From an uncultured Sphingomonas sp. (GTDB taxonomy: Bacteria > Pseudomonadota > Alphaproteobacteria > Sphingomonadales > Sphingomonadaceae), in assembly GCA_934555855.1 (NCBI GenBank), contig CAKTFL010000135.1:1-6311 (forward strand): 6,311 nucleotides of DNA. Direction: 5' to 3'. Positions 1 through 4,152 of the stretch are shown here, in pieces. A program made the position numbers and the translations under genes. The notes below the pieces were generated by a model. It ran no database searches. It had not been told where the DNA came from and worked only from the letters and a program-made list of their open reading frames with translations. Numbering within the stretch: the first letter of the stretch is position 1; each line of letters begins with the position of its first letter.

Positions 1-300
1 AACCTGGCCGCCGTGATGGACGAATCGCTCGGGATCGCTGGTCTTACCGCGGCCGAGGTGGACTGGGTGGTGCCCCACCAGGCTAATGCCCGCATTCTGG
101 ACGCTACGGCCAGGAAGCTTGGCCTTGCCCCGGAGAAGGTCGTGGTCACCGTCGATCGTCATGCCAACACCTCGGCCGCCTCCGTGCCGCTGGCGCTGGA
201 CACCGCGGTGCGCGACGGTCGCATCCAGCAGGGCCAGATCGTGGTGCTGGAGGCGATGGGGGGCGGCTTCACCTGGGGAGCAGCAGTGCTGCGGTACTGA
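1..300 (+). CDS. fabH: Beta-ketoacyl-ACP synthase III, C-terminal part (5' truncated by window edge)
   Basis: FabH condenses acetyl-CoA (or another acyl-CoA) with malonyl-ACP, starting type II fatty-acid synthesis in the cytoplasm. Only the last 99 residues are in the window, and the frame is open from base 1. Visible residues include the catalytic histidine in PHQAN (H26 of the visible part) and the catalytic asparagine in ANTSAAS (N56). Their 30-residue spacing equals that of E. coli H244 and N274, and the 73 residues after the histidine also match E. coli FabH. About 218 N-terminal residues, including the active-site cysteine, should therefore lie upstream. The C-terminus carries the usual glycine-rich [10 protein letters not shown] strand. 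In alphaproteobacteria fabH commonly sits between plsX and ihfA, and here ihfA follows 82 bp later. The ATG at 13 is internal and is not the gene start. Confidence 0.96.
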   Translation, partial: NLAAVMDESLGIAGLTAAEVDWVVPHQANARILDATARKLGLAPEKVVVTVDRHANTSAASVPLALDTAVRDGRIQQGQIVVLEAMGGGFTWGAAVLRY

Positions 301-314
301 CATTTTTCCGTGGT

Positions 315-335
315 CCGTTCGGTCTTCCGAACCGG
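315..335 (+). promoter_or_regulatory. Hairpin between fabH and ihfA
   Basis: The fabH-ihfA gap contains GTTCGG (317-322), loop TCTT, CCGAAC (327-332). CC at 315-316 can pair with GG at 334-335 if C333 is bulged. No T-run follows, so it is a poor intrinsic terminator. It may be a processing or attenuation structure in the ihfA leader. No convincing -35/-10 pair was found in this gap, so ihfA may be at least partly transcribed from upstream of fabH. Confidence 0.35.
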
Positions 336-382
336 CGGCCGCTCATGTAGGTCTGCGTGTTGGAGGAATGGGGGATGGGACG

Positions 383-682
383 ATGACCGACGCCGGGACG
401 CTGACCCGGGCCGACCTGGCCGAAGCACTGCATCGTGAGATGGGACTGAGCCGCGCCGATTCCGCGAAGATCGTCGAGCAGCTTCTGCGCGAGATGTGCG
501 AGGCGCTGGGACGCGGCGAGAACGTCAAGATTTCGGGGTTCGGCACCTTCGTGCTGCGCGACAAGGGCGAGCGGATCGGCCGCAATCCCAAGACGGGGAT
601 CGAGGTACCGATCGCGCCGCGCCGGGTGCTGACCTTCCGCGCCAGCCAGATGATGCGCGACCGCATCGTCGCCGGGGGTTAA
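383..682 (+). CDS. ihfA: Integration host factor subunit alpha
   Basis: IHF alpha pairs with IHF beta (IhfB) to form a sequence-specific DNA-bending nucleoid protein used in transcription, replication and recombination. The product is 99 aa, normal for the family. The helical N-terminal half (about residues 8-45) leads into the HU/IHF signature around SGFGTF (51-56). The DNA-binding arm contains GRNPKTG (66-72), whose proline 69 is the residue expected to intercalate into the minor groove. The start at 383 gives [16 protein letters not shown], which fits alphaproteobacterial IhfA, and a purine-rich GGGGATGGGA (371-380) lies just upstream. An in-frame ATG at 368 would add five residues but has GGAGGA directly against it, leaving no spacing. 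The merR-type gene begins 7 nt after the stop, so the two are probably co-transcribed. The GTLTRAD start and the arm argue for alpha rather than beta or HU. Confidence 0.95.
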   Translation: MTDAGTLTRADLAEALHREMGLSRADSAKIVEQLLREMCEALGRGENVKISGFGTFVLRDKGERIGRNPKTGIEVPIAPRRVLTFRASQMMRDRIVAGG

Positions 683-685
683 CCC
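676..685 (+). promoter_or_regulatory. Palindrome over the ihfA stop / merR translation start region
   Basis: GGGTTAACCC is a perfect 10-bp palindrome that includes the ihfA stop codon and overlaps the G-run that is the only plausible ribosome-binding sequence for the MerR gene. It could modestly modulate coupled translation. It is short, and chance occurrence cannot be excluded. Confidence 0.25.
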
Positions 686-689
686 TTTC

Positions 690-1058
690 ATGCCGGCGGC
701 TCCCGGCAAAGCCGAAGGCGCCTTCCGGACCATCGGGGAGGTGTCGCGCGATACGGGGCTGCCGCAGCACATCCTGCGGTATTGGGAAACGCGTTTTCCC
801 AAGCTCCAGCCCCTGACGCGCGCGGGTGGGCGCCGCTACTACCGCCCGGAGGACATCGCCCTCGTCCGGCGCATCGACGCGCTGCTCAATCAGCAGGGTT
901 ATACGATCCGCGGTGTCCAGCAACTGCTGGCGGCGGAGCGGGACGGGCAACCCGGCCCGCCCGTGAACGTGCCGGCCGCGGGCGATGGCGATGTGCTGGA
1001 CACGCTGCGCTCGGTACGCGAGCTGCTGGTCCAGGCGTTGCGCGACGACGAGGGCTGA
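690..1058 (+). CDS. MerR-family helix-turn-helix regulator, ihfA-linked
   Basis: This is a small predicted DNA-binding regulator of 122 aa. Residues 12-80 form a MerR-type winged helix-turn-helix: FRTIGEVSRDTGLPQHILRY contains the recognition helix, followed by WETRFP, the wing with RRYYRPEDI, and helix QQGYTIRGVQQLLA. The WETRFP wording resembles the MlrA/CarA branch rather than metal-sensing MerR proteins. No cysteine cluster or large effector domain follows. The roughly 40-residue tail is Pro/Gly-rich, then a short helix (DVLDTLRSVRELLVQALRDD) that could be a dimerisation segment. A MerR-type gene directly after ihfA is a conserved alphaproteobacterial arrangement; its target is unknown to me. 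Translation may be coupled to ihfA: the gap is 7 nt and the only SD-like sequence, GGGGG at 674-678, lies inside the ihfA 3' end. Confidence 0.9.
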   Translation: MPAAPGKAEGAFRTIGEVSRDTGLPQHILRYWETRFPKLQPLTRAGGRRYYRPEDIALVRRIDALLNQQGYTIRGVQQLLAAERDGQPGPPVNVPAAGDGDVLDTLRSVRELLVQALRDDEG

Positions 1059-1078
1059 ACCGCAGGAGAACGTCCCTT

Positions 1079-1172
1079 CGTCACGCCGGACTTGTTCCGG
1101 CATCCACGGTTCCGCATAGGTCAGGCATTGATGGCCACGGCTCAGTGGCCCTCGGAGAAGTCCGGAGTGGCG
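1079..1172. repeat. Imperfect long palindrome resembling a dispersed intergenic repeat
   Basis: The left arm begins CGTCACGCCGGACTTGTTCC. The right arm, read in reverse complement, begins CGCCACTCCGGACTTCTCCG, so the two ends are inverted copies with several substitutions and an indel. The best block is CCGGACTT (1086-1093) against AAGTCCGG (1158-1165). The left end itself has a mini-hairpin GCCGGA (1085-1090) / TCCGGC (1096-1101). The centre contains a perfect hairpin GGCCAC (1133-1138) / GTGGCC (1145-1150). The whole unit could fold into one branched stem. GTCA-C-CCGGACTTGTTCCGG ends are, to my recollection, common between genes in sphingomonads, where they behave like REP or miniature non-coding repeats. 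Copy number cannot be seen from this window. Confidence 0.65.
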
Positions 1173-1302
1173 CAGTCCGTGCGGAGATCTGTCGACTCGC
1201 CGGGAGTCCAGCGGCGACTGTCCAGCATCACGCCGAATCGGCCACATTCGATACGAAGCCCGAACGGGAACAGGTGGGTCAGATCACGCCCCTCCCACGA
1301 CG

Positions 1303-1334
1303 AAAAAGGGCCGCGGCATCGCTGCCACGGCCCT
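1303..1334 (-). terminator. Rho-independent terminator of rpoZ
   Basis: Read on the minus strand, AGGGCCGTGGCA, loop GCGA, then TGCCGCGGCCCT form a 12-bp stem with a single G-U wobble, followed directly by a T-run (the A-run at 1303-1307 on the plus strand). It starts 25 bp after the rpoZ stop codon and points the right way. The plus-strand reading lacks a T-run, so it should act in one direction only. Confidence 0.9.
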
Positions 1335-1359
1335 GTTCGGGTCCCGGACCGACGAAGGA

Positions 1360-1704
1360 TCAGCCCTCGTAGTCGGCGCCCAGATTCTGGTTGCGCGGCG
1401 GTGCGGCCGCAGTGAGGCGCAGCGCCTCGGCCGATGCCTGCAGGCTGCCGACCGCATCCACCTCGTCATCGTCGTCGATCTGGACGCGCTGGAGGCTGGA
1501 CACCACCGACTCTTCCAGCTGGTGAGGCCGAACGGTTTCCTCGGCAATCTCTCGCAGCGCGACCACGGGGTTCTTGTCCCGGTCGCGGTCGAGCGTCAGC
1601 TCGGCGCCGCCGGAGATCTGCCGCGCCCGCTGCGCCGCGAACAGCACCAAGTCAAAACGGTTGGAAATCTTGTCGACGCAATCCTCGACGGTGACGCGCG
1701 CCAT
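1360..1704 (-). CDS. rpoZ: DNA-directed RNA polymerase subunit omega
   Basis: Omega is the small RNA polymerase subunit that clamps the C-terminal part of beta-prime, assists core assembly and, in proteobacteria, contributes to a ppGpp site. The product is 114 aa. The conserved N-terminal half ([20 protein letters not shown], then [23 protein letters not shown] to about residue 58) is the diagnostic omega fold. The C-terminal half is acidic ([11 protein letters not shown]) then Ala/Pro-rich, making it longer than the 91-aa E. coli protein, as is common in alphaproteobacteria. The ATG at 1704 has an AGGAG ribosome-binding site 7 nt upstream (1712-1716 on the complementary strand). The gene has its own predicted promoter and a strong terminator, so it is probably monocistronic here. 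In many proteobacteria rpoZ is next to spoT/relA; that neighbour is absent in this window. Confidence 0.96.
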   Translation of the reverse strand: MARVTVEDCVDKISNRFDLVLFAAQRARQISGGAELTLDRDRDKNPVVALREIAEETVRPHQLEESVVSSLQRVQIDDDDEVDAVGSLQASAEALRLTAAAPPRNQNLGADYEG

Positions 1705-1744
1705 GGACGCACTCCTTCAACTTACGATGCGGAGAAAGACCGGC

Positions 1745-1773
1745 GGGTAGACGCACCCCTGGCCAAAGTCAAG
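1745..1773 (-). promoter_or_regulatory. Predicted housekeeping sigma promoter for rpoZ
   Basis: On the minus strand CTTGAC (1773-1768) is followed after exactly 17 nt by CTACCC (1750-1745). CTTGAC is a good alphaproteobacterial -35. The -10 is weak but keeps the CTA start often seen in this group. Initiation near 1738 would give a leader of roughly 33 nt with the AGGAG site properly placed. No better pair was found in the 130-bp divergent gap. Confidence 0.55.
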
Positions 1774-1834
1774 AACGGGAACCTCTCGCCTTGCGGCCTT
1801 GCATGGCCTCCGCGACACGGCCAAGAACGACCGG

Positions 1835-3010
1835 ATGGAGCAGCCCTCCGCCCAGCCGAGCTTCGCGGTCGACGGTAATTGCCTGACGCTGCTCGACAGC
1901 GGCCCGGACCGGCTGGAGGCGCTGCTGGCGCTGATCGACGGTGCGCGCGACAGCCTGAGGCTGCTTTACTACATCTATGCCGACGACCAGTCGGGGCGGC
2001 GCGTCAACGACTGTCTGGTCGCCGCAGCGCGCCGCGGCGTCCGCGTCGCCCTGATCGTGGACGGCTTCGGCAGCGAAGCGGCGGGCGACGCGTTTTTCCA
2101 GCCGCTACGCGATGCGGGCGGGTCGGTGTGCCGCTTCCTGCCGCGCTGGGGGCGGCACTATCTGCTCCGCAATCATCAGAAGCTGGCGCTGGCGGATGGC
2201 GGAACGGACGCGACGAAGATCATCATCGGCGGCTTCAACGTCGAGGGCGACTATTTCGGCACCCCCGCCGACCATGGCTGGCGCGACCTGGGATTGATGG
2301 TCGCAGGCCCGGCGGCGACGCGCATGGCGGCCTATTTCGACACGCTGGATGCGTGGGTTCGGGCACCGAGGCCGCGGCTGCGGCAGCTGAACCGGGCGCT
2401 GTCACGCTTCAGCGAGGACAAGGGCGGGCTGCGCTGGCTGATCGGCGGGCCTACCCGCCGCCTGTCGCCCTGGGCCCGGGCCGTGCGCCACGACATTCGC
2501 CGGGGACGCCGGGTCGACATCATCGCCGGCTATTTCACCCCCAGCCCCACCATGCTGCGCCGCCTGGACAAGGCCGGCCGGCGGCCCGGCCAGACGGTAC
2601 GGATCGTCACCGCCTCCAAATCGGACAATGACGCCACCATCGCGGCCGCCCGGTTTACCTATGCGGGACTGCTTCGCAAAGGGGTCCGGATCTTCGAGTA
2701 TCGCCCGGCCAAATTGCACACCAAGCTCTACTGCATCGACGACGCGGTCCATATTGGATCGGCCAACTTCGACATGCGCAGCCTGTTCATCAATCTGGAG
2801 CTGATGCTGCGGATCGAGGACCGGGCCTTTGCCGACCATGTCCGCCGCTATGTCGACGGCGAAGTCGCCCGGTCGGAGGAGATCACGCGCGAAGTATACC
2901 GGGCCGGCACCGGGCCGGTACAGCGCATCCGCCAGTTCCTGGCCTATCTGCTGATCGCGGTACTGGACCCGCAGATCTCACGCGGGATCAATTTCGGGAT
3001 CGGGCGATAG
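1835..3010 (+). CDS. Phospholipase D-superfamily cardiolipin synthase-like protein
   Basis: This is a predicted membrane-associated phosphatidyltransferase, probably making or remodelling cardiolipin or a related phospholipid. Two HxKx4D catalytic motifs are intact: HQKLALAD (H114, K116, D121) and HTKLYCID (H295, K297, D302). Each is followed by family context: GGFNVEGDYFG with a downstream WRDLGL, and GSANFDMRSLFINLE, the pattern of bacterial Cls rather than of nucleases such as Nuc. The start at 1835 gives 391 aa; an in-frame TTG at 1799 would add 12 residues of unlikely composition. Neither has a strong ribosome-binding site. Unlike E. coli ClsA, there are no N-terminal transmembrane helices. 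The only strongly hydrophobic stretch is near the C-terminus (FLAYLLIAVL), perhaps a peripheral anchor. It faces a lipid-type methyltransferase gene tail to tail. Substrate is inferred; another PLD-type head-group exchange is possible. Confidence 0.88.
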   Translation: MEQPSAQPSFAVDGNCLTLLDSGPDRLEALLALIDGARDSLRLLYYIYADDQSGRRVNDCLVAAARRGVRVALIVDGFGSEAAGDAFFQPLRDAGGSVCRFLPRWGRHYLLRNHQKLALADGGTDATKIIIGGFNVEGDYFGTPADHGWRDLGLMVAGPAATRMAAYFDTLDAWVRAPRPRLRQLNRALSRFSEDKGGLRWLIGGPTRRLSPWARAVRHDIRRGRRVDIIAGYFTPSPTMLRRLDKAGRRPGQTVRIVTASKSDNDATIAAARFTYAGLLRKGVRIFEYRPAKLHTKLYCIDDAVHIGSANFDMRSLFINLELMLRIEDRAFADHVRRYVDGEVARSEEITREVYRAGTGPVQRIRQFLAYLLIAVLDPQISRGINFGIGR

Positions 3011-3044
3011 AGTTAGGTCGAGCGATGCCCGGCCGCTCCCCCGA

Positions 3045-3659
3045 TCAGTCCTTCCACGCCCAATAGAGCTGGGCCGGGGGCACGTTCCACCATTCCATGT
3101 CGATCTGCGACCAGTGGGGGACCAGATAGTCCTTCACCTTCGGGTTGAACTGATACACCAGAAAGGCGCCGCCGGGCCGCAGCGCGTCGTGCGTCGCCGC
3201 GGCGATCGCTGGCCCGACGCCGAGCGGCAGGGTGGAAAAGGGCAGGCCGGACAGGACATAATCGGCATGGTCATGGCCATGGTCGGCGATGATCTGCCGC
3301 ACGTCCGCCGCCGAGCCGTGCACCGCGGCGAAGCGGCTGTCGGTGATGGTGTGATTGAGATAGCGAATGAAATCGGCATTGGTGTCGATCGCGATCAAGG
3401 TCGCGTCCGGCGCCATCCGCTCCAGGATCGGGCGGCAGAAGGTGCCGACCCCCGGGCCGTATTCCACGAACAGCTTGCACGCCGACCAGTCGACCGGTCC
3501 CAGCATCTTGCGGATCAGCTTGTCCGAGGACGGGATGATCGACCCTACCATCACCGGATGCTTCAGGAATCCCTGAAAGAACATCTGCCAGGGCGAGGGT
3601 ACACCCGCCGGGCGGGATTGGCTGCGGCGGCGAGCGGCGGTGGCGGTCGAGGGGGGCAT
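3045..3659 (-). CDS. PmtA-like class I SAM-dependent methyltransferase (probable phospholipid N-methyltransferase)
   Basis: This predicted methyltransferase of 204 aa resembles the alphaproteobacterial phospholipid N-methyltransferase (PmtA, COG3963) group, which methylates phosphatidylethanolamine toward phosphatidylcholine. An Arg-rich N-terminus (to about residue 17) precedes FFQGFLKHPVMVGSIIPSS (27-45), the membrane-facing segment typical of this group. The SAM-binding motif I is EYGPGVGTF (66-74), with the acidic residue after strand 2 in AIDTN (D92). SGLPF (137-141) occupies the catalytic-loop position and LRPGGAFLVYQF (160-171) forms a later core strand. The ATG at 3659 was chosen because AGGA lies 5 nt upstream (3665-3668 on the complement). 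The frame is open further upstream, but that extension crosses the divergent promoter region and looks non-coding. rRNA adenine dimethylases share the fold, but those are larger and have NxPY-type motifs. The exact substrate is inferred. Confidence 0.82.
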   Translation of the reverse strand: MPPSTATAARRRSQSRPAGVPSPWQMFFQGFLKHPVMVGSIIPSSDKLIRKMLGPVDWSACKLFVEYGPGVGTFCRPILERMAPDATLIAIDTNADFIRYLNHTITDSRFAAVHGSAADVRQIIADHGHDHADYVLSGLPFSTLPLGVGPAIAAATHDALRPGGAFLVYQFNPKVKDYLVPHWSQIDMEWWNVPPAQLYWAWKD

Positions 3660-3713
3660 GAGTATCCTGTGTCTCCGGTCGTCACACGGCGCGGGACTGC
3701 CCCCGTCGCACGT

Positions 3714-3731
3714 TTGACAAACATGTTTCAA
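3714..3731. promoter_or_regulatory. AT-rich near-palindrome in divergent methyltransferase/ABM promoter region
   Basis: TTGACAAACATGTTTCAA contains the perfect palindrome AAACATGTTT (3719-3728) and reads TTGA at the left end and TCAA at the right, slightly off-centre. It is an AT-rich island in GC-rich DNA, within the 115-bp gap between two divergent genes. It offers -35-like hexamers on both strands (TTGACA plus, TTGAAA minus), but neither has a good -10 at 16-18 nt. It may be an operator or a shared promoter core. Confidence 0.4.
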
Positions 3732-3774
3732 GCACCGGGGTTGCACGAAAGCCGGCCAGGCGTAAGCCGGACCT

Positions 3775-4098
3775 ATGGCTAACGAGCGCATCGGGCTGAC
3801 CGCCGTGACCTTCGTGTCACACCGGACCGCGGTGGACGAGCCGGGCTATCTGGCCGCGTCCGCGCAGATGGAGGCACTCGCCGCCACGCAGCCGGGGTAT
3901 CGCGGCTCCGAAAGCGCCCGCGGCTCGGACGGATGCGGGATCACGATCAGCTATTGGGCCGACGATGCCGCCGCGCGCGCCTGGCGCGACCAGCCGGATC
4001 ACGCCGCAATCCGCGAGATGGGGCGCACCCGCTGGTACGATGATTACACCCTGACGGTCGCGACTGTGACCCGCGCCTATCGCTGGGCGCGGGACTGA
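3775..4098 (+). CDS. Antibiotic biosynthesis monooxygenase (ABM)-fold protein
   Basis: This is a small protein of 107 aa with the pattern of the ABM / COG2329 dimeric alpha-beta barrel family. Members include cofactor-free monooxygenases and IsdG-like heme-degrading enzymes, and many have no known substrate. Visible signatures are YLAASAQMEALAATQPGYRG (25-44), typical of helix 1 and the following strand, then GITISYWADDAAARAW (55-70), DHAAIREMG (75-83) with conserved H76, and WYDDYTLTVATV (87-98), the last strand. An in-frame stop at 3763 makes the ATG at 3775 the earliest possible start; its ribosome-binding site is weak. The gene stands alone, divergent from the methyltransferase and convergent with the CDC48-type gene, so context does not reveal a substrate. 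Heme or quinone oxidation should not be assumed: the IsdG catalytic residue set was not recognised. Confidence 0.8.
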   Translation: MANERIGLTAVTFVSHRTAVDEPGYLAASAQMEALAATQPGYRGSESARGSDGCGITISYWADDAAARAWRDQPDHAAIREMGRTRWYDDYTLTVATVTRAYRWARD

Positions 4099-4120
4099 CC
4101 ATCGACAGACCCCCAGCAGC

Positions 4121-4143
4121 CACCCCGACCTCGTGCCGGGGTG
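4121..4143. repeat. Convergent-gap hairpin, possible repeat end or bidirectional terminator
   Basis: CACCCCG (4121-4127) and CGGGGTG (4137-4143) form a perfect 7-bp stem with a 9-nt loop in the 54-bp gap between convergent genes. The reverse complement begins GTCACCCCGG, matching the GTCAC-CCGG end of the palindromic element at 1079. There is no T-run on either side, so termination, if any, would be Rho-assisted or by 3'-end stabilisation. Confidence 0.5.
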
Positions 4144-4152
4144 ACATCAGGG

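Larger units (their letters stand above)
1059..1359. other. Gene-free convergent region between merR and rpoZ
   Basis: This is a 301-bp stretch with no credible gene. Frames open across it have no family resemblance and no ribosome-binding site. It holds the approximately 94-bp imperfect palindromic repeat (1079-1172), a small inverted repeat TCGCCG (1197-1202) / CGGCGA (1212-1217), and the rpoZ terminator (1303-1334). No tRNA cloverleaf was found. No intrinsic terminator with a T-run reads on the plus strand for the merR transcript, so the palindromes may serve as its 3' end. I see nothing identifiable in 1218-1302. Confidence 0.7.

Noticed and set aside
269..802. Minus-strand frames opposite ihfA and merR
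   Set aside because: They are antisense to two well-recognised genes, and their composition looks like reverse-complement codon bias.
1059..1302. Possible tRNA or small structured RNA gene downstream of merR
   Set aside because: No cloverleaf, no T-loop consensus (GTTCGANTC) and no anticodon arm could be found. The pairing present is explained by the palindromic repeat.
1092..1415. A 107-codon plus-strand frame through the merR-rpoZ gap
   Set aside because: It runs through the palindromic repeat, the rpoZ terminator and the rpoZ 3' end. It has no ribosome-binding site and no recognisable domain.
1778..1782. GGAAC upstream of the PLD-type gene as a general-stress (EcfG) promoter -35
   Set aside because: No CGTT-type -10 occurs 16-17 nt downstream.
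2998..3046. GATCGGG / CCCGATC inverted repeat bridging the 3' ends of the PLD-type and methyltransferase genes as a shared terminator
   Set aside because: The arms are only 7 bp with a 35-nt loop and no T-run, so a stable terminator is unlikely.
3114..3782. A 222-codon plus-strand frame antisense to the methyltransferase gene
   Set aside because: No family resemblance and no ribosome-binding site. The opposite strand encodes a complete methyltransferase fold.
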